Source: Mycobacterium sp. D16Q14 (GTDB lineage: Bacteria; Actinomycetota; Actinomycetes; Mycobacteriales; Mycobacteriaceae). From it: DNA of 64,000 bases. The DNA lies in contig MAEX01000008.1 of assembly GCA_002013415.1 (NCBI GenBank), positions 124,001 to 188,000 of the forward strand, read 5' to 3'. Position 1 is the stretch's first letter. Every line of letters begins with the position of its first letter. The notes under the pieces are model-generated. The model saw only the letters and a list, made by a program, of their open reading frames with translations, did no database searches and was not told where the DNA came from. This document shows, one piece after another, positions 35,683-44,046 of this stretch. Both the position numbers and the translations under genes were made by a program.

Positions 35683-35841
35683 TGAAGCATCTTAGATCGG
35701 CTGCAGCGGTGACACCTGTCGAGTGCTGGCCGTTAGCGGGTCTGCGCTACGTATAGGTGACCTGATCCACCCGCTCAGCGCACTTAACAAAACGATTGGG
35801 CTGCTGCACCAGAGTTGTGTTCGCGAGCGCCACCCGGTGAC

Positions 35842-37218
35842 CTAGAACACTTGTCGCGTGAGCACCTTGAGAGTTGAATACCCGAGGCGAAGCAGTCCGA
35901 TCCACGTTCTGGGTGCAAGTACCAGCGCTCCGCGTTGAGTTTTCGACGGTTGAAGTGCTCGATCGTGGAATCGATCGCTGATCCATGCAAGCGCTACTGG
36001 TGTGGATATTGGATGCAGCAGGAGGTGCTCGCTGAGCACATCGCGCAGGTATGTCACGTGTGCTCCGCTATCACGGTATCTGCGAACGAGTACATCAATG
36101 TTCTGAACGCCGATGATTGGGTCGGCGATAGCTTGGAATACCAGGAGCGGCATAGCTGGAGTAGCTTGACCGAGCCGCGTATCCTCGAACATCTTCTCAA
36201 CTGGCGCAAGGCCCAGAATCTGTTCTAGTGGTTCGTCCACGTAGTGATCGACTTTTTGGAAGCAGAATCGAGTCACGGCACGTAGGGTCGACATTTGCCT
36301 CAACGAGCTCAGCAGTGTTTCGCCCTGCGCGGTGACGTGTTGCCGAACGATCGCATCGAAGTCGGGGTAGCTGTTTCTGAGCGCGGCGATGACCAACGCG
36401 GCGAGCCCGGCAAACACCGACCCATTTAGGCGGTGGAAAGCGGCGCGTAGGTCGGCTACGGGCGATCCGAGCACCGCGCCGACAACGTTGAGTTCCGGGG
36501 CATAGCTATGCCACAACTCGGCTGCCCATCCGGTAGCCAGACCACCTCCGGAGTAGCCCCACAGAGCGATAGGAGCTGACTTAGACAAACCGGCCTGTTC
36601 GAAGCTGACTGCCGCGCGGAGCCCATCGAGGATGCAATAGCCGGGTTCGCGCGCAGCGCCCCAACTACCGCGACTGCCTTCGTGATCTGTTACGACCACT
36701 GCCCAGCCTCGGCGCAGCGTTTCTGCGATGAGAAGATACTCGAACGGTGTTGCGCCGCCAAGTATCTGTGCGCGTCGTTGAAATGTATACGAGGGAAAGG
36801 CTTTCGAGGTTATCGCGTCTATTGCGCACTGGTAGGAGACAATAGGGCGAGGTGTCTCGGACGAGCCTGCCGGTAGGAGAATTGTCGTTACTGTCGCTTG
36901 TGGGTTCGCGTTGGCGTCGATGGTCCGATACAGCAACTGATAGGCGGTAACGCGCTGAGGAATACGTCCGAGGAAAGCTACATCGATAGCACGTGAACGC
37001 AAAATGTCCCCTGGCGCCGCCCGCGAAAAGCCGTCAGGTGGGACGCAAAATGGATCATCAGCTGGTGGGATCGGCCGACTCACCCTTTCCTGGCGATCGG
37101 TGCTAACACGATGCGCCGGGAGGTCCTCGGCGGGCGAGGTCATTGCGGAACCATAGCTTGCGAGTACATCGGTCGCAACCAATCTGGAGTTCAGGCCAGA
37201 TCGACGAACTCGGACCAT
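35842..37218 (-). CDS. secretory-lipase family (LIP) alpha/beta hydrolase
   Basis: This 458-residue alpha/beta hydrolase is of the fungal/actinobacterial secretory lipase family. It has RGWAVVVTDHEGSRGSWGAAREPG at about 196, the nucleophile elbow LWGYSGGGLATGWAAEL (Ser in GYSGG), FQAIADPIIGVQNIDVLVRRY with the likely Asp, and DVLSEHLLLHP with the likely His. So a Ser-Asp-His triad is present and it should hydrolyse acyl esters. No signal peptide is seen. The ATG at 37218 has GGAG 9 bases upstream; an ATG at 37143 is an alternative without ribosome site. Base composition is lower in GC than the flanking core genes, suggesting acquisition. Confidence 0.82.
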   Translation of the reverse strand: MVRVRRSGLNSRLVATDVLASYGSAMTSPAEDLPAHRVSTDRQERVSRPIPPADDPFCVPPDGFSRAAPGDILRSRAIDVAFLGRIPQRVTAYQLLYRTIDANANPQATVTTILLPAGSSETPRPIVSYQCAIDAITSKAFPSYTFQRRAQILGGATPFEYLLIAETLRRGWAVVVTDHEGSRGSWGAAREPGYCILDGLRAAVSFEQAGLSKSAPIALWGYSGGGLATGWAAELWHSYAPELNVVGAVLGSPVADLRAAFHRLNGSVFAGLAALVIAALRNSYPDFDAIVRQHVTAQGETLLSSLRQMSTLRAVTRFCFQKVDHYVDEPLEQILGLAPVEKMFEDTRLGQATPAMPLLVFQAIADPIIGVQNIDVLVRRYRDSGAHVTYLRDVLSEHLLLHPISTPVALAWISDRFHDRALQPSKTQRGALVLAPRTWIGLLRLGYSTLKVLTRQVF

Positions 37219-37531
37219 TCACGTTTGCTCCGTGCAAACACCACATCGTCCAGGACGGAACACGGCCACCGAGCAGTGCAGGCGACCTGGACCTCCTCGT
37301 GCCTCTTCCCCGACGGCCCTCTACATGGACGACCAGCGTCCAAAGCTGGCTCTGGATAACTCAGAGTTGTCACGGGCTCTTGAAAGCTGCCCCTCTGGTT
37401 TGTCTTGCGTCAAGTTTTTAGCAGCGTTTGACTGGGGCGATCCCGGCCGAAAAAACCTGGTGCCACTTACAGACCAAGGTCGCACTGCCCCCATGCCAGC
37501 GCGGTGCTTTGGCGCAGCTCATCTCACCGGC

Positions 37532-37564
37532 CAACACTGACAACACTGACAACACTGACAACAC
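37532..37564. repeat. 9-bp tandem repeat (CAACACTGA, about 3.6 copies)
   Basis: CAACACTGA is repeated three times from 37532 to 37558, followed by a partial CAACAC. In the minus frame it encodes a repeating VLS or VVS tripeptide. It lies in the remnant region and is a candidate variable-number locus. Confidence 0.85.
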
Positions 37565-37705
37565 CTCCCGCACCTTGTCCTCGATCGGGCTCTTCGTTCG
37601 CCGCGACCTGGCCATCGCCACCATCTTCCAGCGCACTGCGACTCTCCATCTCACGGCCTCGCCAGAAGGCGTCAAGCGCCGCCCCAACACCTCAATCGAA
37701 CTCAT
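37550..37705 (-). pseudogene. frameshifted fragment resembling a DUF222/13E12 HNH protein start
   Basis: From the ATG at 37705 the three minus frames give pieces that could join as one N-terminus: MSSIEVLG, then ALDAFWRGREMESRSALE, then KMVAMARSRRTKSPIEDKV. This order and the TTCGAACATGAGTTCGA setting recall the first helix of 13E12/DUF222 HNH-endonuclease-like proteins that are scattered in mycobacterial genomes. Two frame changes would be needed and no HNH part is present. The assignment is tentative. Confidence 0.35.
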
Positions 37706-37770
37706 GTTCGAATACTAACGGTGCCCACCGACAACTAGCCGCCCCTGAAACAACTGTGACAGAAGTGAAT

Positions 37771-38769
37771 TCAGTCGCGCGGTGTCAGCCCGCTGACCTC
37801 GGCCACGATCTCCAACGACCGCAGTTGCAGTTTCCGGTCGGGCGCGTTGGGGACCACGATGAGCTCGTCGGCATCGGCCAGTTGCGCAAAATCGTCCAGG
37901 TATGCGCCCACATCGTCGGGTGTTCCTACCGCGAAGTACTTCGTCATCGCCTGAATCTGTTGTCCAGCAGGGGACTCGAGAGCGGCGAGGGCCTCGTCGT
38001 CGGTGAGGCGCGGATCTCCGCCGCGATGCAGGAAAAGCTTGGCGCGTTCGATCAATGCCGCGCGATGTTGCTCCCGCGCGGTGGCTTCGTCGTCCGCGGC
38101 AATCACATTGACCCCCGCGATGACATACGGTTCCTGTAACTGCTCGGAAGGCTGGAACTCTCGCCGGTAGAGCGCGACCGCATCCTGCAGCGCCGGCGGC
38201 GCGAAATGCGAAGCGAAACCATAGGGCAGGCCTAATACCGCCGCCAGCTTCGCGCCGAACAGCGATGAGCCGAGGATGTAGAGCGGCACATGCGTGCCGC
38301 GTCCCGGCGTTGCGGTCACGCCCGGGACCCGGCTCTGCTCGCCCAGATACGCCTGCAGCTCGATGACGTCCTGCGGGAAGTGCTCGGCGTCCGCGGGAGA
38401 GTGCCGTAACGCGCGCAGAGTCACTTGGTCCGTCCCGGGGGCTCGGCCGAGACCGAGGTCAATGCGTCCCGGGTGCAGGGTCTCGAGCGTCCCGAACTGT
38501 TCGGCGATCTGCAACGGCGAGTGGTTGGGCAGCATGATGCCGCCCGCGCCCAGTCGGATGGTTGACGTCTGGCTGGCGACATGTCCGATCAGGACACTCG
38601 TCGCCGACGAGGCGATGGACCGCATGTTGTGGTGTTCGGCGTACCAGACGCGGTGAAATCCCAGCGCTTCGGCGTGCCGCGCGATCTCGACGCTCGCGGC
38701 GAAGCTCTCCGCCACGGTCTCGTTCGGCGCCACCCGCGCCAGATCCAGAATCGACAAAGGTCTCGCCAT
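37771..38769 (-). CDS. LLM class flavin-dependent oxidoreductase (luciferase-like)
   Basis: This 332-residue protein matches the small single-component luciferase-like monooxygenase group. It opens with MARPLSILDLARVAPNETVAESF, then ALGFHRVWYAEHHNM at about 37, RLGAGGIMLPNHSPLQIAEQFGTLETLHPGRIDLGLGRAPG at about 74-114, and a C-terminal VGTPDDVGAYLDDF. It binds FMN or F420; the substrate is not known. The ATG four codons into the longest frame is preferred because MARPLSILDL is the usual family start. It is divergent from the DUF6285 operon with 68 bases between starts, so it could share regulation with it. Confidence 0.88.
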   Translation of the reverse strand: MARPLSILDLARVAPNETVAESFAASVEIARHAEALGFHRVWYAEHHNMRSIASSATSVLIGHVASQTSTIRLGAGGIMLPNHSPLQIAEQFGTLETLHPGRIDLGLGRAPGTDQVTLRALRHSPADAEHFPQDVIELQAYLGEQSRVPGVTATPGRGTHVPLYILGSSLFGAKLAAVLGLPYGFASHFAPPALQDAVALYRREFQPSEQLQEPYVIAGVNVIAADDEATAREQHRAALIERAKLFLHRGGDPRLTDDEALAALESPAGQQIQAMTKYFAVGTPDDVGAYLDDFAQLADADELIVVPNAPDRKLQLRSLEIVAEVSGLTPRD

Positions 38770-38837
38770 GAACTGGAGCAACCCTCGGAGTTTCTTCGCT
38801 ATTCCCCCGTGGGACGCACCATAGAAGGTACAAACGG

Positions 38838-39095
38838 GTGGTGCCCTTCATTCCGACCGCAGCGGAACTGGCGGGTGCTCTCGCCGAACTGCTCGACGAC
38901 CTCCAATCCGAGCTGCCCTCATCTTCGGTGCATCGAGCCCGTGTCGGTGCCAACATCGCCAGGATTCTGCAGCGAGAACTGACCTTGCCTGCGGCGCCGC
39001 CTCCCGGGGACCCTTCGTGGGCCGATCTGGTCGAGGCGGTACGCGGTGAGCTCGCAGTCGTCAAACCCGGGTACGACGTCTGGGAGGGGCAGTGA
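38838..39095 (+). CDS. DUF6285-like small protein (LvaB-like partner)
   Basis: This 85-residue protein is alpha-helical: PTAAELAGALAELLDDLQSEL, SSSVHRARVGANIARILQREL, WADLVEAVRGELAVVKPGYD. Small proteins of this style precede APH-like kinases in many acyl-CoA operons (DUF6285) and resemble LvaB of the Pseudomonas levulinate pathway, which is needed for activity of the kinase LvaA. The start is GTG at 38838 or 38841. It is shorter than many relatives. The stop TGA is overlapped by the start of the kinase gene, so they are coupled. Function by context only. Confidence 0.65.
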   Translation: MVPFIPTAAELAGALAELLDDLQSELPSSSVHRARVGANIARILQRELTLPAAPPPGDPSWADLVEAVRGELAVVKPGYDVWEGQ

Positions 39096-40126
39096 TGAGA
39101 CCCCTGGGCGAAGAGCATCGGGCGGGGACGGACCTGAGCGACGGGCTGACCCGCTACCTGCACGACGAGTTCGGCAAGAAGTTTGAAGTGTCGGGTGTGG
39201 TTGGCGTATCAGCTGGTGCGCGGCGGCGAAATGTGCTGCTGGACGCCACTTCCGGGGGTGAAACCCTCGAACTGGTGGCGACGATTGTGCCCGCGGTTGT
39301 GCAGCAGGTTCCGGTGGGCAGTGAGGCTGGGGTGCGTGAGCTGGCGCGCAGCCACGGCGTTCCGGTGCCGCGGGTTCGCGGTGTCTGTTCCGAATCCTCG
39401 TATCTCGGCTCGCCCTTCATGATCTCCGAGCGCATCGCGGGGGAGACGGTACCGCGCAAGGTGCTTCGACTGGTGCAATCCGCGGGGATCGGCGATCTGG
39501 TGGCGGACCAGCTCGGTGCGGCCATGGGACGACTGCACGGGATCGATCCGGCGATGGCACCGCCCGATCTACCCGGCGACCCGGAGGCCGAGCCCGCTGT
39601 TGTTCTGTTGGAGCAGATGCGCGAGGGAGTGGCGGCATTGCTTTCGGATCGGCCGGTGTTTCAGCGCACGCTGTCCTGGTTGACCGAGCACATGCCCGGT
39701 CCTCCGGCGCAGCGATGCCTGGTACACACAGATATTCGCAACGGCAATGTCATCGTCGGCGAGGACGGGTTGCGTGCCGTGCTGGATTGGGAGGGCACCA
39801 CGCGTTTCGGGGATCCGATGCGGGATGTGGCCTGGACGGCCCTGCGGATGTGGCGGTTCGGCGAGGACGAGCGCGAGTTCGGCGGGTTCGCGGGCCGTGA
39901 CGTGTTTGTGCGCGCGTACGAGAACGCCGGTGGAACATTTCACGCCGGCCGATTCCAGTGGTGGAAGGTCCTCGGCACCTTGTGGTGGGGTGTGGGTCTT
40001 GCCGCGCAAGCGAAGTCGTATCTGGACGGGAGCGTGCGGGATATTGTGATGGCCGCCAGCGGTCGCCGGATACCTGAGATCGAGTGGGACTTGTTGATGT
40101 TGACGAAGCCATCGATAAATCCATAG
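39092..40126 (+). CDS. APH-like phosphotransferase (putative hydroxyacyl-CoA kinase)
   Basis: This 344-residue protein has a kinase-like fold of the aminoglycoside phosphotransferase/choline kinase type. HTDIRNGNVIVGEDGLRAVLDWEGTTRFGDPMRDVAW at about 212-248 holds the catalytic Asp (HxDxxxxN) and the metal Asp (DWE). SPFMISERIAGETVPRK is at about 109. It is unlikely to be a drug-resistance enzyme. Next to an acyl-CoA dehydrogenase it fits the LvaA/ACAD10-ACAD11-type kinases that phosphorylate 4-hydroxyacyl-CoA. The start is GTG 39092 (overlapping the previous stop) or ATG 39095, with GGGAGGGG upstream. Confidence 0.82.
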   Translation: MMRPLGEEHRAGTDLSDGLTRYLHDEFGKKFEVSGVVGVSAGARRRNVLLDATSGGETLELVATIVPAVVQQVPVGSEAGVRELARSHGVPVPRVRGVCSESSYLGSPFMISERIAGETVPRKVLRLVQSAGIGDLVADQLGAAMGRLHGIDPAMAPPDLPGDPEAEPAVVLLEQMREGVAALLSDRPVFQRTLSWLTEHMPGPPAQRCLVHTDIRNGNVIVGEDGLRAVLDWEGTTRFGDPMRDVAWTALRMWRFGEDEREFGGFAGRDVFVRAYENAGGTFHAGRFQWWKVLGTLWWGVGLAAQAKSYLDGSVRDIVMAASGRRIPEIEWDLLMLTKPSINP

Positions 40127-40143
40127 GTACCGGAAGGAACCAG

Positions 40144-41406
40144 ATGAATTTCGAACTGCCGCCCGAACTCGTCGACTATCTTGCCGAGCTCGACGAGTTC
40201 ATTGACCGCGAGATCGTGCCGCTCGAGCAGGCCGATGACAACATCCGGTTCTTCGATCACCGACGGGAAGACTCCCGAACCGATTGGGAGCGAGGGGGTC
40301 TGCCCAACGGGGAGTGGGAAGCACTGCTCGGTGAGGCACGTCTGCGTGCCGATGCTGCGGGTCACCTTCGGTACCCGTTCCCCGCGGAGTTCGGCGGACG
40401 TGACGGGTCCAACCTGGGTATGGCGGTCATTCGCGAGCACCTGGCTCGGCGCGGCCTCGGACTGCACTGTGACCTGCAGAACGAGCACGCCATCGTCGGC
40501 AACAATGTGGGGCTGCTGCTCATGCTGGAGTACGGTTCGGCGGAGCAGAAGGCCGAATGGGTGGAGGGACTGGCCAGCGGCACCAAGTCTTTCGCGTTCG
40601 GTATCACCGAGCCGGAACACGGCTCCGATGCCACCCATATGGAAACAGCAGCGGTGCGCGATGGCGGCAGCTGGGTTATCAATGGCGAGAAGACCTGGAA
40701 TACCGGTGTGCATATCGCTGATGCCGACCTGATATTCGCCCGCACCTCAGGTGATCCTGGTGACGGACGCGGCATCACCGCATTCCTGGTGCCCGCGGAC
40801 GCACCCGGTTTCAAGGTCGAGGAATACCTCTGGACCTTCAACATGCCCACCGATCACGCCCGCGTCTCGCTGACAGAGGTACGGGTTCCCGAGTCGGCGA
40901 TCTTCGGCGGAGAGGGACGCGGGCTGGGGGTCGTACAGCACTTTTTCAACGAGAACCGGATCCGGCAAGCCGCTTCCAGTCTGGGTGCGGCCCAGTTCTG
41001 CATTGACCGATCTGTCGAATATGCCAAGGAACGCAAACCCTTTGGTAAACCACTGGCATCGAACCAAGCGATCCAGTTCCCGCTCGTCGAGCTGCAGACA
41101 CAGTGCGAGATGCTGCGCGCGTTGATCCACAAGACGGCGTGGTCCATGGATACCTATGGTCCGTTCTCGGTCTCCGAACAGGTCTCGATGTGCAACTACG
41201 TTGCAAACCGGTTGTGTTGTGAGGCCGCTGATCGCGCCATGCAGGTCCATGGCGGGATGGGGTACTCGCGCCATATGCCGTTTGAACACATCTATCGCCA
41301 TCATCGGCGGTACCGGATCACCGAGGGCGCCGAGGAGATTCAGATGCGCCGGGTGGCTGGGTATATGTTCGGCTTCATGAATCAGAAGGCGCCCAAGGGG
41401 GTCTAG
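40144..41406 (+). CDS. acyl-CoA dehydrogenase-like protein (LvaC/ACAD11-like)
   Basis: This 420-residue protein has the three-domain acyl-CoA dehydrogenase fold. FAFGITEPEHGSDATHMET (flavin/substrate) is at about 157, WVINGEKTWNTGVHIADADLIFART at about 178, RIRQAASSLGAAQFCIDRSVEYAKERKPFGKPLASNQAIQFPLVE at about 272-317, MQVHGGMGYSRHMPFEHIYRHHRRYRITEGAEEIQMR near the end. The ITEG glutamate is where the catalytic base of this superfamily sits. In LvaC and ACAD11 the fold eliminates phosphate from 4-phosphoacyl-CoA. The start is the ATG with GGAAGGAACC upstream, 17 bases after the kinase. Confidence 0.85.
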   Translation: MNFELPPELVDYLAELDEFIDREIVPLEQADDNIRFFDHRREDSRTDWERGGLPNGEWEALLGEARLRADAAGHLRYPFPAEFGGRDGSNLGMAVIREHLARRGLGLHCDLQNEHAIVGNNVGLLLMLEYGSAEQKAEWVEGLASGTKSFAFGITEPEHGSDATHMETAAVRDGGSWVINGEKTWNTGVHIADADLIFARTSGDPGDGRGITAFLVPADAPGFKVEEYLWTFNMPTDHARVSLTEVRVPESAIFGGEGRGLGVVQHFFNENRIRQAASSLGAAQFCIDRSVEYAKERKPFGKPLASNQAIQFPLVELQTQCEMLRALIHKTAWSMDTYGPFSVSEQVSMCNYVANRLCCEAADRAMQVHGGMGYSRHMPFEHIYRHHRRYRITEGAEEIQMRRVAGYMFGFMNQKAPKGV

Positions 41407-41918
41407 TGGCCGAAACGTTTCCGCCCGTCGTGGTGGTCATGGGTGTGGCAGGGGTCGGCAAATCGACCGTGGCTCGCGCGTTGGCGCAGCGCCTGGGTGC
41501 GCCCTGTGCGGAGGGGGACGACTTCCATCCGGAAGCCAACATCGCCAAGATGTCGACCGGCATTCCGCTGGACGACTCCGATCGATGGCCGTGGCTGCAG
41601 CGGATCGCCGAATGGATGTCCGAGCGCGGACGGGAGGGGTCCGGTGGGGTGGTCACCTGCTCTGCGCTCAAACGCCGGTACCGCGATGTTCTCCGTGCGG
41701 GATACCCGAATGCGTTCTTCGTGCACCTGTCCGGCGACAGGGTTCTTATCGGTGACCGAATGTCTCATCGTGCAGGGCATTTCATGCCGACATCGTTGCT
41801 GGATTCGCAGTTCGAGATTCTCGAACCATTGCAATCCGATGAGAAGGGTGTCGTACTGGATGTGGGGATCGGGCCGGAGGAACTGGTAGCGGAGGCATTG
41901 GGGCAGCTCGGCCCATGA
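41406..41918 (+). CDS. gntK: gluconokinase
   Basis: This 170-residue P-loop kinase has VVVMGVAGVGKSTVARALAQRLG at the start, then GDDFHPEANIAKMSTGIPLDDSDRWPWLQRI, the gluconokinase signature, VVTCSALKRRYRDVLR at about 79, and a late HFMPTSLLDSQFEILEPL. It phosphorylates D-gluconate to 6-phosphogluconate for the pentose phosphate pathway. The GTG start shares a base with the previous TAG, and its end overlaps gntP by 4 bases. Confidence 0.94.
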   Translation: MAETFPPVVVVMGVAGVGKSTVARALAQRLGAPCAEGDDFHPEANIAKMSTGIPLDDSDRWPWLQRIAEWMSERGREGSGGVVTCSALKRRYRDVLRAGYPNAFFVHLSGDRVLIGDRMSHRAGHFMPTSLLDSQFEILEPLQSDEKGVVLDVGIGPEELVAEALGQLGP

Positions 41919-43303
41919 GCGCTAACCTGCTTCTGCTGGCCGAGCCGGTGAAGATCCCGCACACCACGAGCGACGTTCGGCTGCTTACCGCGGTGGTGCT
42001 GAGCATCGGCGTGATCATCCTGCTCATCACCCGGCTCAAGCTGCATCCGTTCCTGGCGCTGCTGCTGGGATCGGGGACGCTGGCCGCCGTTGCGAGTGTT
42101 CCGTTCGACAAACTGCTGGGATCCTTTGTCGCAGGGTTCGGCTCGACCATTGCCGGTGTGGGACTACTCATCGGTTTGGGGGCGATGCTGGGTCGCCTGC
42201 TGGCCGATTCCGGTGGCGCCAATATCGTCGCCGATGCTGTGCTCGCGCGGTCCAGCCCGCGCATGCTGCCCTGGGCGGTGGCCCTGATCGCGGCAGTGCT
42301 GGGGCTGCCGTTGTTCTTCGAAGTGGGTGTGGTGCTGCTGATTCCGATCGTGCTTTTGGTGGCACGCCGGGGAAATGTGCCACTGCTCCGGGTGGGCATT
42401 CCCGCGCTGGCGGGCCTTTCCGTCTTGCACGGACTGGTCCCGCCACATCCGGGCCCCTTGGTGGCGGTGGACGCGCTGAAGGCGGATTTGGGTGTCACCC
42501 TGGCGTTTGGTCTGCTGGCGGCGGTGCCCACCTTGATTGTTGCGGGGCCTCTCTATGCGCGGGTCGCGGAACGCTGGGTGGGGCCCTTGAAGATCCCCAC
42601 CGCGACGGCGCCCGAGGCCGAACGTAAGGGGCCCGCTCCGAGTGTTGTCGCGGTGGTGGCAACAATCTTGCTTCCGGTGACGCTGATGTTGGCGAAGGCA
42701 CTCTCCGATGTGGTGATCGACAATCCGAAATCATTGGTGCAGAGGATTTTCGACACCGCCGGCACGCCACTGATGGCGCTGTTGGCGGCGACCCTGGTGG
42801 CGATGGTGACCTTGGGGAGGGCTTCGGGTCTCGACCGCATGGGTGTCTCGGGAGTCATCGAGAAGTCACTCGGCCCCATCGCGGGAATCGTCTTCATTGT
42901 CGGTGCCGGAGGGGGATTCAAACAGACCCTCATTGATGTGGGTGTCGGGGACGCCGTGAGCACCTGGTCAGAGAAATGGCAGATCCCCGCGCTGGTGCTG
43001 GGATGGCTTATCGCGGTGCTGATTCGGTTGGCCACCGGATCCGCCACGGTGGCGACCATCACCGCTGCCGGCATTGTCTCCCCGCTCGCGGCGGACATGT
43101 CTACCGCACACGTGGCGTTGTTGGTGCTCGCGATAGGCGCTGGGTCGCTGTTCTTCTCCCACGTGAATGATGCCGGATTCTGGTTGGTGAAAGAGTATTT
43201 CGGGATGACGGTGGGTCAGACCCTGAAATCGTGGTCGGTGATGGAAACGGTGATTTCGGTCGTCGGATTCGCGATGGTGCTGCTGCTGAGCGCTTTCGTC
43301 TAA
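41915..43303 (+). CDS. gntP: GntP family gluconate permease
   Basis: This 462-residue membrane protein has about 12-14 hydrophobic helices. The GntP signature region covers the segments FGSTIAGVGLLIGLGAMLGRLLADSGGA, GLPLFFEVGVVLLIPIVLLVARR and ALAGLSVLHGLVPPHPGPLVAVDALKADLG. It imports gluconate by proton symport. The start overlaps gntK's stop, so uptake and phosphorylation are coupled. The last bases overlap the convergent methyltransferase gene by 4. No GntR-type regulator is next to it. Confidence 0.93.
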   Translation: MSANLLLLAEPVKIPHTTSDVRLLTAVVLSIGVIILLITRLKLHPFLALLLGSGTLAAVASVPFDKLLGSFVAGFGSTIAGVGLLIGLGAMLGRLLADSGGANIVADAVLARSSPRMLPWAVALIAAVLGLPLFFEVGVVLLIPIVLLVARRGNVPLLRVGIPALAGLSVLHGLVPPHPGPLVAVDALKADLGVTLAFGLLAAVPTLIVAGPLYARVAERWVGPLKIPTATAPEAERKGPAPSVVAVVATILLPVTLMLAKALSDVVIDNPKSLVQRIFDTAGTPLMALLAATLVAMVTLGRASGLDRMGVSGVIEKSLGPIAGIVFIVGAGGGFKQTLIDVGVGDAVSTWSEKWQIPALVLGWLIAVLIRLATGSATVATITAAGIVSPLAADMSTAHVALLVLAIGAGSLFFSHVNDAGFWLVKEYFGMTVGQTLKSWSVMETVISVVGFAMVLLLSAFV

Positions 43304-44046
43304 CTCTTTGTCGCACTCACGAATTGCGATAAGCCCCGGACTTCCTGTTCGATGTCCCGAAATCCCGCGTCCCGTAGCACCGACGTGATGTCGGACCGGT
43401 CGAATCCGTGCAGGCCGCCGAGGGCTGCCAGTTTCACGGATGTCGACCGGAGTAGTGCGGGGCCGCGTGTGCAGCTGGTCATGACCGCGATGCGCCCGCC
43501 CGGAGTCAATACGCGAACCATTTCGTCGAGAACCTTGAACGGTTCGGGTACCAAATACAGTGCGGCAAAACAGCACACCGCATCAAAGCTTGCATCATCG
43601 AACGGCAGAGTGCGCGCGTCCGCACGCAGGTAGCCGACACCGTCGGCCGTATTAGTCCGGAGCGCGCGCCGCAGCATGGGCTCGGAGAAGTCCAGCCCGA
43701 CCGCCAGTGCGTCGGAGTCCAGGTGCTGTCCCAGGTACCTGGTGAAGTTCCCGGGCCCGCAGGCGACATCGAGCAGTTTGTGGGCCCCGTCGAGTCGCAG
43801 AGACTCTGCCGCGCGGCGTCGTTCGGCGGCCGGGGTGATGCCGGTATAGAGCACCGTCTGCCCCCAGCGCCACGGCCCTTCGTAGACCGCGGCGACCACG
43901 GGATTGTTCATGGCGCGCTGTGCGCCACGTTGGGGCTGGTCCGAGGGCGGCGGGAGCAGATCCAGGTATCCGGCCGACGCGTGTGCACCACCGTCGAGCG
44001 CGTCGGGCCGGATCAGCTCGCGAATTCGGTCCAGTGTCGTCGTCAT
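43300..44046 (-). CDS. class I SAM-dependent methyltransferase
   Basis: This 248-residue protein has the class I methyltransferase fold: LLDVACGPGNFTRYLGQHL at about 91 (motif I), GLDFSEPMLRRAL, RADARTLPFDDASFDAVCCFAALYLV (motif II/III) and VLTPGGRIAVMTSC. The style is that of the UbiE/Coq5-like and small metabolite methyltransferases of actinobacteria. An N-terminal 60-residue part (ALDGGAHASAGYLDLLPPP) precedes it. The start overlaps the stop of the dienelactone hydrolase gene by 4 bases. The substrate is unknown. Confidence 0.85.
   Translation of the reverse strand: MTTTLDRIRELIRPDALDGGAHASAGYLDLLPPPSDQPQRGAQRAMNNPVVAAVYEGPWRWGQTVLYTGITPAAERRRAAESLRLDGAHKLLDVACGPGNFTRYLGQHLDSDALAVGLDFSEPMLRRALRTNTADGVGYLRADARTLPFDDASFDAVCCFAALYLVPEPFKVLDEMVRVLTPGGRIAVMTSCTRGPALLRSTSVKLAALGGLHGFDRSDITSVLRDAGFRDIEQEVRGLSQFVSATKS

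Larger units (their letters stand above)
37219..37770. other. 552-bp low-information region with gene remnants
   Basis: Between the lipase and the LLM oxidoreductase no intact gene is seen. It contains the lipase promoter side, a 9-base tandem repeat and what look like broken pieces of a DUF222/13E12-like gene on the minus strand. Confidence 0.5.

Noticed and set aside
35747..35841. Short minus-strand peptide ending ALANTTLVQQPNRFVK... downstream of the lipase
   Set aside because: It looks a little protein-like but runs out of frame into the lipase, is short, and has no start of its own.
39092..40126. Aminoglycoside resistance kinase
   Set aside because: The APH fold is present, but the operon with a small helical partner and an acyl-CoA dehydrogenase points to an acyl-CoA-type substrate.
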